A DNA stretch of 64,000 nucleotides from Diplonema papillatum (taxonomy: Eukaryota; Euglenozoa; Diplonemea; Diplonemida; Diplonemidae). The stretch lies in NCBI GenBank assembly GCA_030068145.1, contig JAPJBO010000748.1, positions 48,562 through 112,561 of the forward strand, in the 5' to 3' direction. Of this stretch, positions 43,728 to 53,999 are shown piece after piece (position 1 is the first letter of the stretch; the number at the start of each line of letters is the position of its first letter). The position numbers and the translations under genes were made by a program. The notes beneath the pieces were generated by a model that saw only the letters and a list, made by a program, of their open reading frames with translations, was not told where the DNA came from and ran no database searches.

Positions 43728-44094
43728 ACTTGGTTTGGGCCTGGCTGACTTTGTGTTAAACAAGAAACAAGACAGTGTGTTTGTTAACCTCATCCTGAGT
43801 CCCTCTCACAGCCTCCGCGGGCCCGCCTCTGCACTCGACTGTGCTGTTGCCCGGGACCTCTCGTGCATCACCCAGCCTCGGCCTCTGGCCTCGCCTGCCC
43901 TGTCTCGGCCTTCTCGGGCATCACCCAGCCTCGGCCTCCGGCCTCGCCTGCTGTCTCGGCTCTTGTAGGTGACCCCCCTGACCCCCCACGCAAAAATCCC
44001 TTTGGCGAAAAAAATATTTTCGCCAACCCCTTTTCAGATTTCTTTTTTTTTTTGGCGAAAAAATTTTTTTTCGCCAAAGGGAAAAACCCCTGAG

Positions 44095-44190
44095 CACCTG
44101 CTTTGTAGGAAATGCTTGAGGAGACTGCCAGTTGCGATAGATCAAAGGAGGTAAATGTGCTGTAGCCCACACGAAACACAGGTAACCCTG
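44095..44190. repeat. Short interspersed repeat, copy 4
   Basis: Matches the repeat at 2024-2115: AGGAAATGCTTGAGGAG and GCCAGTTGCGA, then GTAGCCCACACGAAACACAGG. Confidence 0.5.
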
Positions 44191-44222
44191 GGTTTAGTGG
44201 CGGGCGTAAGCGTTCAACAAAA

Positions 44223-44981
44223 ATGCCGAAGCAACTCGACAGGTCGGGCGCGGTGAGTTGGGTGAAGAGGGTGGTCGGGACTGATGTCCCGTCCCTTTTT
44301 TCCTTCACCGCGAACAACCGCCGTCTCTCGACGGTGTTGAAGGTCGCCCGCGAGGTCGAGGGCACTGCGGAAGCCGGGCTGAGGCGCCTCCTGGGCGCCT
44401 TGGGCTACACCGACGAGGAGGCCCCCCCGGAGGGCGTCGCCCAGTGGGTACTGGCGTGGCTCGCAGTCGCGTCGGCGCCTTCCGCCACCGAGGGCGAGTT
44501 CGCAGACCTGTTGCGCTCGTCCCCGAAGGCCGCGCCCCCGCCACAGACGCCGGGGCACATGCCGCTCCCCGCCACCCCCACCGACTCTACCGCGGCCCTA
44601 TCTCCGCCGGCGGCGCGCCGCGTTTCGTTCGCTGAGAGCGACGACCCGGATGATGGCGACCTCAGGGACTGCGGCTCCACCGAGGGCAGCCGGGGCGGCG
44701 ACTCAGACCGCATGGACCGCCTGCAGCGGCAGGTCGAGCGCCTCACCGAATTGGTGATGGCAGCTCTCCCGACGCGCGACTCGCCGCGGCCTGAGCCTGT
44801 CCCCGCGGCGACGACTCACCCCGCACGCGACGCGCCTCCTGGTTGCCCCGCGCCTCCGCCGGTAGCGATGCCCGTTGGGTCCTTCCCCGCCGCCGCGGCC
44901 ACGCCGCTGGACCTGTCCCTGCCCAGCGCCCCGTCAGGGGCCGCTCGCAGGCCAGCTCCCGCCACCTCCGCCTCTTATCGA
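44223..44981 (+). pseudogene. 5' part of a GC-rich ORF truncated by a repeat insertion
   Basis: Starts MPKQLDRSGAVSWVKRVVGT and encodes an N-terminal globular part (FSFTANNRRLSTVLKVAREV), a Pro-rich middle and a short coiled coil (RMDRLQRQVERLTELVMAAL). After about 253 codons the frame runs into copy 2 of the ~500-bp repeat and stops. GC content is much higher than its surroundings. The organisation (small domain, linker, coiled coil) resembles gag-like proteins of retroelements, such as the tyrosine-recombinase type decayed at 54000-58400, but no defining motif is present. Confidence 0.5.
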
Positions 44982-45418
44982 CGGAGTTACTAAAAATCCC
45001 AGTTGCGGCACAACTGCACGTTTATGTACCCGACAGGGTGTACCTCTTTTGTGGTTGTCACTACTGTCCACCACAGAGACTGTCCTTCGGGAAGCAAAAG
45101 AGCCATGCGAAGAATGTTGAAGTATGGCTAAAGATAAAGTGGTGTCACCTGAGGGGGTAATCTCGGCGGACAGCCACGGTCTTCGCTTTCTTGGCAACAT
45201 GTCATGAAACAGCCAGAAATACCAGCGCCGCAGGCGCGGAAAATTTTTCAAGCTATTGGGCCAGTCGCAGGTTCCAAAATTGAGGCTGTACGTTGCTTCT
45301 CCAAAGGTGCAGTAACCGGTGCTGTGCACTGCTAGTGTGACTGCTGTACTGTAGCACTACTACTGGGCCCCTCACAGCCGGGGCATTCTGTGCTTTTTTT
45401 TTTTTTTTCGTTGCTCGG
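44982..45418 (+). repeat. Hairpin/T-run repeat unit, copy 2 (5'-truncated)
   Basis: Begins at the CGGAGTTACTAAAAATCCC point of the unit, lacks the TATA-like head, and ends with the stem-loop and a long T-run. It interrupts the ORF at 44223. Confidence 0.75.
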
Positions 45419-46224
45419 ACCAGGGCATTAGCTTGGTCTCCAGTCCATTTTCCAAATTTGGACCGCTAACGGCTTTTTGCGTTTTCACTGTTTTTCAGCA
45501 GTTTCTGCACTTAGGGGGCTCACCTGCCAGTGTTGCACGGGTCTCTGCCACCTCTCCGGCCTCAGCCTCTATGTCACGGTAGCAACAGCCAGGATTTGTC
45601 GACTGGAACCCCCGGTACCACAACATCTTGTCTCTGAGTACAGTAGAAGAGTGGAGTTACACACTACGCACTCTAACTAATGGTCGTAACATGTGTGGCC
45701 CTCTAATGTAGTGGATTGGTCATCTTCACTCAGTGTTCCTCAAATACTAATAATCAATTTTTCGGCTCGCGTAGCGAGCAGGAAAAAACGGTATGGTACA
45801 CCAAATTTCCAGGCCCGAAGAAACGGTATTGCCCATCATGCACAGACATCCAAGCTAGCTTGCTCCCCTCCTCCACCACCCTGTCGCAAGGGCAGCGCGA
45901 GCAGAAGTTGCCTCACACCCGCCGACCCATTCGATACATTGTATTCGCCGAATTCTTCGAAACCTGCAGCCCAGGAGATAGGCTCAATGCAGCGCGACGC
46001 GACGTATCTTCACGACAAGGCTGGGCCCTGAGAGGGCCTCGGATTGCACAGTGGCCGACTCTGCCGGGGCTTGGTGGTGGTGTAGTCCCATTTTTTATTT
46101 ACTTTTTTCTCGACGGCCTTTCCAAATTTGGACTGACGGTCCAAATGCGGATACAGAAGCTATTCCCCTGGCTCGGACTTGGTCCGAGCACCAGACCCAT
46201 ATATAAGCCACTGGGCCAACAGCA

Positions 46225-46708
46225 GGGCCTTATATATAAAAATTCCTCCCGTGTAACTGTCCATAAGTTGCTCGGAGTTACTAAAAATCCCAGTTGCGGC
46301 ACAACTGCACGTTTATGTACCCGACAGGGTGTACCTCTTTTGTGGTTGTCACTACTGTCCACCACAGAGACTGTCCTTCGGGAAGCAAAAGAGCCATGCG
46401 AAGAATGTTGAAGTATGGCTAAAGATAAAGTGGTGTCACCTGAGGGGGTAATCTCGGCGGACAGCCACGGTCTTCGCTTTCTTGGCAACATGTCATGAAA
46501 CAGCCAGAAATACCGGCGCCGCAGGCGCGGAAAATTTTTCAAGCTATTGGGCCAGTCGCAGGTTCCAAAATTGAGGCTGTACGTTGCTTCTCCAAAGGTG
46601 CAGTAACCGGTGCTGTGCACTGCTAGTGTGACTGCTGTACTGTAGCACTACTACTGGGCCCCTCAGCCGGGGCATTCTGTGCTCTTTTTTTTTTTTCGTT
46701 GCTCGGAC
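46225..46708 (+). repeat. Hairpin/T-run repeat unit, copy 3
   Basis: Complete unit with TATA-like head, stem-loop and T-run. It is followed directly by a GCTCGGAC-TTG-GTCCGAGC hairpin module and then by copy 4 in tandem. Confidence 0.75.
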
Positions 46709-46775
46709 TTGGTCCGAGCACCAGACCCATATATAAGCCACTGGGCCAACAGCAGGGCCTTATATATAAAAATTC
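46703..46775 (+). repeat. GCTCGGAC hairpin spacer module
   Basis: A perfect 7-8-bp stem (CTCGGAC/GTCCGAG) followed by CACCAGACCCATATATAAGCCACTGG, joining copies 3 and 4. The same module is at about 46171-46243, 47267-47307, 50452-50494 and 51254-51295. Confidence 0.7.
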
Positions 46776-47272
46776 CTCCCGTGTAACTGTCCATAAGTTG
46801 CTCGGAGTTACTAAAAATCCCAGTTGCGGCACAACTGCACGTTTATGTAACCGACAGGGTGCACCTCTTTGTGGTTGTCACTACTGTCCATCATAGAGAC
46901 TGTCCTTCGGAAGCAAAAGAGCCATGCGAAGAAGGCGAGTGTTGGGGTACTGTAGCAGTGCGCCGGGATCATTCAAGAACACTTGGCAGCTGCAACAGCA
47001 GGGCGGACAGCTGCAGTCTTCGCTTTCTTGGCAACATGTCATGAAACAATACACAAGCCAGAAATACCAGCGCCGCAGGCGCGGAAAATTTTTTCAAGCT
47101 ATTGGGCCAGTCGCAGGTTCCAAAATTGAGGCTTTACGTTGCTTCAACGATGATCCAAAGGTGCAGTAACCGGTGCTGTGTACTGCTAGTGTGACTGCTG
47201 TGCTGTAGCACTACTACTGGGCCCTCAGCCGGGGCATTCTGTGCTTTTTTTTTTTTTTTTGGTTGCTCGGAC
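46756..47272 (+). repeat. Hairpin/T-run repeat unit, copy 4
   Basis: Complete unit in tandem with copy 3, with small indels (an extra GCAGCTGCAACAGCAGGG-like stretch near 46987). Confidence 0.75.
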
Positions 47273-47317
47273 TTGGTCCGAGCACCAGACCCATATATAA
47301 GCCACTGCCAACAGGGG

Positions 47318-48000
47318 CTATTCTAATCCCCGAAATTCTGAAAAATCCCGGTTAAAAAATCTTTGATCTGGCCAGAAAAAAATTTTCCCCACGCTGCGCG
47401 TGGGAAAGCTGGGATTGCTGAAGCAAGCAGTGTCCCAAAGAGCTGCGCCTTTTTCAACCTGTTCGTCCGGTTCCCTAAAGCTCACAGGCCTGAAAGGGTT
47501 TTGAAAATAAAAGAGATGTCGCTCGCCGCATTTGGTTTTAGTGGTGCTGCCACTGGCCCTGATGACAATACATTGCAGTACGACTACAGCAACTGGAAGG
47601 GACCAAAGTTGGAGAAACAGGCTCTCCTGAGGGGTGTTATGGAAAACACAATCTGGCTGCTGCTTCTCCACTTAGTTGTAGCCTTCACTTGTCAGTCCCA
47701 GTGGGCACTACGGCATGATGGCCTCAACGCCTTTCAACGAATCGAGGCAGGGCGAAGCTGCTCACGACAGGCGCCCTCCAACACGCTAATCCCAACGCCC
47801 CTCATGGCCCCAGAGATATTTCTGGACCACATCGCTGGCAGGCTGTACACAAAACAGCAACTACGCCTCCAGGATCTGAGCCTGTAGCCTGGGTCCCTTG
47901 CCAAAAAGTTTTCACCAGAAATCCCCATGGTTAAAAAATCTTTTTTCACCGGCCTGTTTTCAGAATTTTTTTTTTTTTGGTGAAAAAAAATCAGGGCCTT
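47318..48000 (+). mobile_element. hAT-derived deletion element, copy A
   Basis: About 680 bp carrying the transposase N-terminal peptide on the plus strand (MSLAAFGFSGAATGP near 47517) but no transposase core. Ends contain A/T-rich GGTGAAAAAA-type hairpins and a CCCCACGCTGCGCGTGGG palindrome. Most of it recurs inverted at 50497-51184. Confidence 0.55.
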
Positions 48001-48005
48001 ATATA

Positions 48006-49954
48006 TGGTACGATGCCAAAACCCCCCCCCCCCCCTTTGCACTAATAAAACTTTTTTTGATGTCACCCCATACTGGTCCCGAACCTCCACCTGTGTGGCC
48101 CAAAACGGTTCCCAAACGGTTTTTGGCGGGCTGAGTCGAGGTAAAGGGGTCTCTGAAGGCCCACGAATAGGCCCAGGTGGGCCCAGGTAGGCCCAGGTAG
48201 GCCCCTGGAGCGCGAGGGGGAGAGTCCCCAAAATGGGGTCATTTTCGGGCCTCGCCACTACTCAAGCTAGTCAAACACTTTCTGGCCTCCAGCGGGAAAC
48301 CCAGACTTCAAAACGACAAGATCGGCTGTGTTCCGCCGTAGATAGCCACCAGCGGGTCCTCTTGAAGCCGAAGAATGCTCTCGGGGGTCACAGTTAGCCC
48401 CATGTGCGCAGCGCCAGCAGTGGGCAGGCACACGCTTAGAATGTGCGGTGTGCAAGTGCGCCCTGCCTAGAATCCGGCTTCACCCGCTTTTGAGAACACA
48501 GTGCTTACCAGGAAAACGCAGAATATAAGGTGGAAAAATGCAAAAGAACCAAGAGGTGGAGATGGCGACTTCACTTTTTCTGACGCTTGCTTGGAGGGGC
48601 TGCATCTGAACTCCGTTCACTGGACTTGGATGTCTTTGGACGCGGTTTGGCCTGGGCTTTTGCTGATGGCTTCTCCTTGGGTGGATGTTTTCCCCGGGCC
48701 CTGTTTTTTATTTCCTGGTCTGCATGTATCGCCGCATCTGAGATTTGACGGTCTCCCCCGCATCGCAGATGTCACACACGTCAGTTCGTCGGGACAGATG
48801 CTGAAACTTCGGATTCCGCATGCGCCGGTACGTAGTGTACGACACCTCATCCTGCAGGTCGCTCTCGTCGTACACAAGACGGTACGGTACCAAGAGGTTG
48901 TGTGCCGTGACAGGCTCTTCTTCTTCTTCTTTTGAAAGCCTCTTCAGTACCCTTGATGTTGGCGTGGAGAATTGGTCATGCTCCTGAGATACCTTTTCAC
49001 GCATCTCTGGTGTGACAACTGTGGGCCTCCCGCCAACGCCAATCTCGGCAGCCTTTCCCCGGTTCTTCCAGAGATTGTCACCCACGACCATTCCAACAGC
49101 CCTGTACCGGGCACGTGCCCAGTCCAAACCGCTCACGATGCGTCGCCGGCTCGCCTCGTCGTCAAGGCTGTTGAAGGCTTCTGAAAGCCTACCAGAAAGG
49201 CGCTTCCAGATGTCAACCTTCTCCTCCTCTGTCATTAGGGCGAGAAAGAAACCGATCAGGTCGTCACCAGAGACCTTTTCACAAAAGGTCCTGCTGGCTA
49301 CGAGTCGTCTCTGCATGGACTGACCACGTCTTGTTTCCTCATGAAACGGCGATAACTTCTGCATTGCTCGCACCGATGACTCCACGAACTCCAGACCCGT
49401 GATCTTTGGCATTTTCCCCTCTCTTAGTTTCCGTTTTCCTGGGTCAACCTGTATTCTTAATTAGTACTGCTGGTAAAGGCAGGGTGCACCTGCTGCACCC
49501 ACTCTATTTACAATGTGTGCCTGCCCACTGCAGGCGCTGCAGGCGGGGTGGCCAAGTAGGGCTATCTGTGACCCCTGAGAACACTCTTCGGCTTCAAGAG
49601 GACCCGCTGGTGGCTATCTACAGCGGAACACAGCCGATCTTGTCGTTGTGTAGTCTGGGTTTCCCGCTGGAGGCCAGAAGGTGTTTGACTAGCTTGAGTA
49701 GTGGCGAGGCTTTTAAAATGACCCCATTTTGGGGGCACACCCCCTCGCACTGAGAGCCCGCTCCGGGGCCCACCTGGGCCCACCTGGGCCCATTCGTGGG
49801 CCTTCAGAGACCCCTTTACCTCGACTCAGCCCGTCAAAAACCGTTTGGGACCCGTTTTGGGCCACACAGATGGGGGTTCGGGGCCAGTATGGAGTGACGT
49901 CAAAAAATATTTTATTAGTGCAAAGGGGGGGGGGGGGGGTTTTGGCATCGTCTC
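48006..49954 (-). mobile_element. DNA transposon with ~430-bp inverted ends and C-tracts
   Basis: The left arm (about 48006-48440) and right arm (about 49520-49954) are inverted copies. Each starts ACGATGCCAAAACCCCCC and shares the AAACGGTTT, GGCCCAGGTGGGCCC and CTAGCTTGAGTAG-type blocks. The element sits inside the TATA-like head of a ~500-bp repeat unit: the left flank reads GGGCCTTATATA and the right flank TATAAAAACTCC, which implies a TA target duplication. One gene lies between the arms. Confidence 0.7.
48708..49412 (-). CDS. Unknown protein of the long-inverted-repeat transposon
   Basis: A 234-residue ORF from ATG 49412. It is the only substantial ORF between the inverted arms, so it is probably the transposase or its N-terminal part. 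Visible features: a helical N-terminus (DLIGFFLALMTEEEKVDIWK), a GVGGRPTVVTPEMREKV segment resembling DNA-binding domains of transposases, an acidic KEEEEE run, and a C-terminal TYRRMRNPKFQHLSRRTDVCDICDAGE with a C-x2-C pair. No DDE triad is recognisable, so the catalytic part may be missing. Another open stretch at about 48571-48690 in a different frame gives a Lys/Ser-rich tail ending KRQKK, suggesting a short intron or a frameshift. Confidence 0.55.
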   Translation of the reverse strand: MPKITGLEFVESSVRAMQKLSPFHEETRRGQSMQRRLVASRTFCEKVSGDDLIGFFLALMTEEEKVDIWKRLSGRLSEAFNSLDDEASRRRIVSGLDWARARYRAVGMVVGDNLWKNRGKAAEIGVGGRPTVVTPEMREKVSQEHDQFSTPTSRVLKRLSKEEEEEPVTAHNLLVPYRLVYDESDLQDEVSYTTYRRMRNPKFQHLSRRTDVCDICDAGETVKSQMRRYMQTRK

Positions 49955-49957
49955 ATA

Positions 49958-50458
49958 TAAAAACTCCTCCCACGTAACTGTACATAAATTGCTCGGAGTT
50001 ACTAAAAATCCCAGTTGCGGCACAACTGCACGTTTATGTACCCGACAGGGTGCACCTCTTTTGTGGTTGTCACTACTGTCCACCACAGAGACTGTCCTTC
50101 GGGAAGCAAAAGAGCCATGCGAAGAAGGCAAGTGTTGGGGTACTGTAGCAGTGTGCCGGGATCATTCAAGAACGTTGAAGTATGGCTAAAAAAGTGGTGT
50201 CACCTGAGGGGGTAATCTCGGCGGACAGCCGCGGTCTTCGCTTTCTTGGCAACACGTCATGAAACAGCCAGAAATACCAGCGCCGCAGGCGCGGAAAATT
50301 TTTCAAGCTATTGGGCCAGTCGCAGGTTCCAAAATTGAGGCTGTACGTTGCTTATCCAAAGGTGCAGTAACCGGTGCTGTGTACTGCTAGTGTGACTACT
50401 ACTACTGGGCCCCTCAGCCGGGGCATTCTGTGCTTTTTTTTTTTTTTTCGTTGCTCGG
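49958..50458 (+). repeat. Hairpin/T-run repeat unit, copy 5
   Basis: Complete apart from its first bases, which lie on the far side of the inserted transposon (at about 47995-48005). Very similar to copy 1. Confidence 0.75.
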
Positions 50459-50496
50459 ACTTGGTCCGAGCACCAGACCCATATATAAGCCACTCA

Positions 50497-51184
50497 GGGA
50501 TTATCCTGTATGGTTAAAAAAAATTTTTTTCACCAAAAAAAAAAAATTCTGAAAACAGGCCGGTGAAAAAAGATTTTTTAACCATGGGGATTTCTGGTGA
50601 AAACTTTTTGGCAAGGGACCCAGGCTACAGGCTCAGATCCTGGAGTCGTAGTTGCTGTTTTGTGTGTACACAGCTTGCCAGCGATGTGGTCCAGAAATAT
50701 CTATGGGGCATGAGGGGCGTTGGGATTAGCGTGTTGGGGGACGCCTGCCGTGAGCAGCTTCGCCCTGCCTCGATTCGTTGAAAGGCGTTGAGGCCATCAT
50801 GCCGTAGTACTGACAAGTGAAGGCTACAACAAAGTGGAGAAGCAGCAGCCAGATTGAGTTTTCCATCACACCCAGTAATCAGTCACTGGAGGATCGTTTG
50901 CTATCCTGAAGCTCACAGGCCTGAAAGGATTTTGAAACTAAAAGAGATGTCGCTCACCGCATTTGGTTTTAGTGGTAGCTGTGGTCGACACTGTGCTAAC
51001 GTATGACACTACTGTGTGGGACACTGCTTGCTTCAGCAATCCATGCTTTCCCACGCGCAGCGTGGGGAAAAATTTTTTCTGGCCATATCAAAGATTTTTT
51101 AACCGGGATTTTTCAGAATTTCGGGGATTAGAATAACCCCTGAAGCCACTGAAAAAAAAAAATTTAACCATACAGGATAATCCC
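50497..51184 (-). mobile_element. hAT-derived deletion element, copy B
   Basis: About 690 bp with inverted ends CAGGGATTATCCTGTATGG (left) and CCATACAGGATAATCCCTG (right). The interior carries inverted sequence matching copy A at 47318-48000, and another copy of the transposase start peptide (MSLTAFGF at 50946, plus strand). Non-autonomous. Confidence 0.7.
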
Positions 51185-52762
51185 TGCCGGCCAAGTCCGG
51201 TTTGCAGATTTAGACCGTCGGTCTAAATCTGCAACGGAAACTAATCCCCTGGCTCGGACTTGGTCCGAGCACCAGACCCATACATAAGCCACTGGGAATT
51301 TGCCACAACTTTTTTTTGCACTGGCGAATACAGGTCGAAATCCATCCTATGCCAGAAAAATTTTTTCCCACGCTACGCGTGGGAAAACAACATGTGGTGT
51401 TTTAGAGTAAAAGTTCCCTTGAAACTCTGGGTTTAGCTGAAACGGGCAGTCTCACAAAGTTAATACACTGTCGTGCTTCAGTAGTAGGACGGCGTAATAC
51501 GACTTTTCCAGTAGCTTCGCTTGTGAATCATTAGTGCCATGAACAGGCCGACAACCCAGGTTCACTGTCACAATACAAAAGATGGGCCCAGAGCGACGAG
51601 TTTCGGGGTTGCAGTGGAGTCTTCAGATGCCTGAGGTAATGGAACACTGTTTTGGTTTTGTAGGTGGGCCTCATTATGACTGCTGTGACCTTGGCATGTG
51701 CCTTCGTGGGTGTGCTGCTGCTTCACCACCTTGTTGTAGACCCCAGTAGTCTCTGTATTCTGGCTGCAGCTGAACATACTGCAATCTGGGAGCTGGTGAG
51801 CGGAGTTGGGAATCCAAAAGCTTGCCCTTGCCCCCGTGACCTTGGCTTTTGTCAAAGCTTTCCGTTTTCCCACCATTTTCTACTACTACGAGGCACTACC
51901 CATGGCAGATTTTTCTAATTTTTTTTTGCCGACACGGGCGCCGGTCGAATTCGACCGGTGTCCACATTCGACCGCCTTGACCGGTCGAATGTCAATCCGA
52001 GAGCAATAATTTTTTTTTGTCAATTCGGCCGGCCGGTGACTGCACTGTTAGCGGTATAATATAATAAGCATCAAGGCTTGGTGCACCTTGGGGCTTGGCG
52101 CTCGCGCTGAACACAAGCTCGTGGAGACGGTCAGCCGCAGGGCAGAGTGGACGGGGTTGTGGCACTGTGCTGCCTCCGACTCGAGCTTTGCAAGCTGTGG
52201 TTCCGTCACGTTCCTGGACCAGGAGCGGCCTTCTTCTTCTTCTTCTTGTTTTTCTCTGTATTAGCGGTCAAGGGCGCGACTGAAGGCCTCTTTGAAAGCT
52301 GTAGTACGAATCAATGCATCAATCTAGGTTTGACACGATATAACTCTGGTATCGGGGATCTCTGATGTTCGTTAGATTTTCCTCGGTCCAGTTTGGTCTG
52401 AGTGACAAGAACCCTGGTTGATTCTGCCAGTAGTCATACGCTGTTTCAAGGATTAAGAGTGGGTCTGCAGACGGCTCATTAAATCATTGTGCTACGCGAA
52501 GAAGGTGCCATTTGGGCCAGCTGGATAACAGGGATGCCGGGACTAGAAGCGGCCACAGAAGATAAACGCAAGAGGTAATCAGTGTCCGGCTAACAAGTTT
52601 TTTGAAGTGCCGCCAGCGACTCGGTCCATGCCTACCTACTGATTGTCCACTCCTGAGCGGCCAATAAAACTTCAAAAAATGGAGCTCGCCTTTTGGAGTG
52701 GTTTCACCACTCGTCGCATTGAGACTATTGACTAGAGCTATCAATACAACCATTAGACAAAC

Positions 52763-53137
52763 CTTCAATTCGGGCGTTTTGGAATCGGCGGTATCTTTAT
52801 ACATGGCGACATAACCTCTTTCAGAACAGACCGCTTCCAGTTTCTGCAGATCACCTGCCGCCGGGAGCTTTGAGTAAACAACTCCTAATTGTTCAAGTTC
52901 TTCTTGCGTGACCCATGCCTGATGTTTTGCACGATTGTGGTACTGCGCGTTCGAGTTCAAAATTGGTGCTGAACCCTCTTTCGAAAGTTTCCACGCTTTT
53001 GTCCAGACGAGGTCGTTCTCAATTGCGGACAAGCTCGTCACAGACACGCCACGCATTCGAAGAACCTCCGGAGTTTCAGAAATTCGCCTGTGTGTTGTTC
53101 GCTTCAGATGTGCCTCTGAACCTGATTCGCAATTCAA
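52763..53137 (-). CDS. ARD-like cupin protein, N-terminal domain exon
   Basis: Encodes KAWKLSKEG, then TQEELEQLGVVYSKLPAAGD and LEAVCSERGYVAMYKDT, matching the N-terminal part of acireductone dioxygenases (LEELK.LGVLYWKL...L..+R.ERGY). The exon ends TPELK at a clear AAG|GTTTGT donor (52763). Its 5' boundary is uncertain: no acceptor in the required phase stands out, so the listed start is only the open-frame limit. It joins in phase to the exon at 40178-40295, 12.5 kb away. Confidence 0.6.
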
Positions 53138-53273
53138 CGAAATCGAGGATATGGAGACCCATTTGCTGACTCCAAAAAAGGCTCGGAGTCATGAGAAGAC
53201 TCTGCCTGAGGAAGATGTGCGTAGTTGGTTGGAAAACATACCTCACTGTGTTTTGAATGGAAGAAACACTCAC

Positions 53274-53525
53274 TTTCCTCCCCTCCTGCTCCTGTCGTCT
53301 AGTCTTTTCGTCCTCACGATCCTTCCGTTTTTCTTCGATGATGTGTCTTTGGCCATCTAAAGTGAGATCATTCCACCGGCGTCCGTAGATCCCGGTATCC
53401 AAACGACCAGTTGCACGGACTGTGTTTACGGTAGCCTTCAAGGTCGGGGGCAGTGCCTTTTCGGCGTGTTTGTGTCCCAAACCCAAACTGAGGCTACATA
53501 CTTCATCATACGCAGCACTATTCAT
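53274..53525 (-). CDS. Possible first exon upstream of the ARD-like exons
   Basis: Starts at ATG 53525 and ends after 84 codons at a classical AAA|GTGAGT donor. The peptide (for example LDTGIYGRRWNDLTLDGQRH, then a highly charged KRKDREDEKTRRQEQE helix) has no recognised family. It could be the N-terminus of the ARD-like protein, which would give it an unusual extension, or a separate gene. The acceptor of the next exon was not settled. Confidence 0.4.
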
Positions 53526-53880
53526 TTCCTGGTTGGTTTATGAATAACAGTCCATTCCAAACCCTAAAGTCGACTACACCCCGCCCTTTAATTTGCGGAA
53601 TTCTATTTTATGGCCATGCAATTTATGGACGAATTACTTTATTTTTTGGAGGGGCCCAGAATTAATGTTTCCTATCCAGGCTCTTGGGACAGGTACTCGA
53701 CCTTGTTTGGGACAGGGAACTAGCTACTCTTGGGGGTGCCCCGAACCCCCAACCACCCATCGCAGAGACAGACAACATGCTAATTATGCCTGCGCCGCAG
53801 GCGCGGAAACTTTTGAACAGTCACACAAAAGCAAATGCTTGTTTCTGAAAAAGGAGAATGTTCTTGATAAAAGGTAGGGA
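53526..53880. other. Non-coding spacer
   Basis: Nothing coding seen. It contains another instance of the CGCCGCAGGCGCGGAAA motif found in the ~500-bp repeat units. Confidence 0.5.
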
Positions 53881-53999
53881 GGTTCGTATACAAAATCTTA
53901 CACTCATTTCGCCTCGCGTTCGACGCGGACGAGGCCTTACGGAAGGTGGCGGAAGCGGTGCTCGGGCGTCTGGAAGTGGTCCGCATCGGGCAGACAGCC

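Larger units (their letters stand above)
40928..44092 (-). mobile_element. hAT-family DNA transposon
   Basis: About 3.2 kb bounded by imperfect inverted ends CAGGGGTTATTC (left) and GAAAAACCCCTG (right), with subterminal A/T-rich hairpins built on GGCGAAAAAA and TTTTCGCC. It contains the transposase gene on the minus strand. No convincing 8-bp target duplication was found at the junctions, perhaps because the left side abuts another repeat. Confidence 0.72.
40296..52762 (-). other. 12.5-kb intron of the ARD-like gene, a transposon nest
   Basis: Donor AAG|GTTTGT at 52762 and acceptor TGCAG at 40296, both phase 0. Removing it joins TPELK to KWYTEHYNT as in ARD proteins. The intron holds the hAT element, five hairpin-terminated ~500-bp units, an element with long inverted ends and its own gene, hAT derivatives, and a truncated GC-rich ORF. 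Confidence 0.6.

Noticed and set aside
43970-44092. 8-bp target duplication for the hAT element
   Set aside because: The bases flanking the two ends (GTTGCTCG and AGCACCTG) do not match, so no duplication is claimed.
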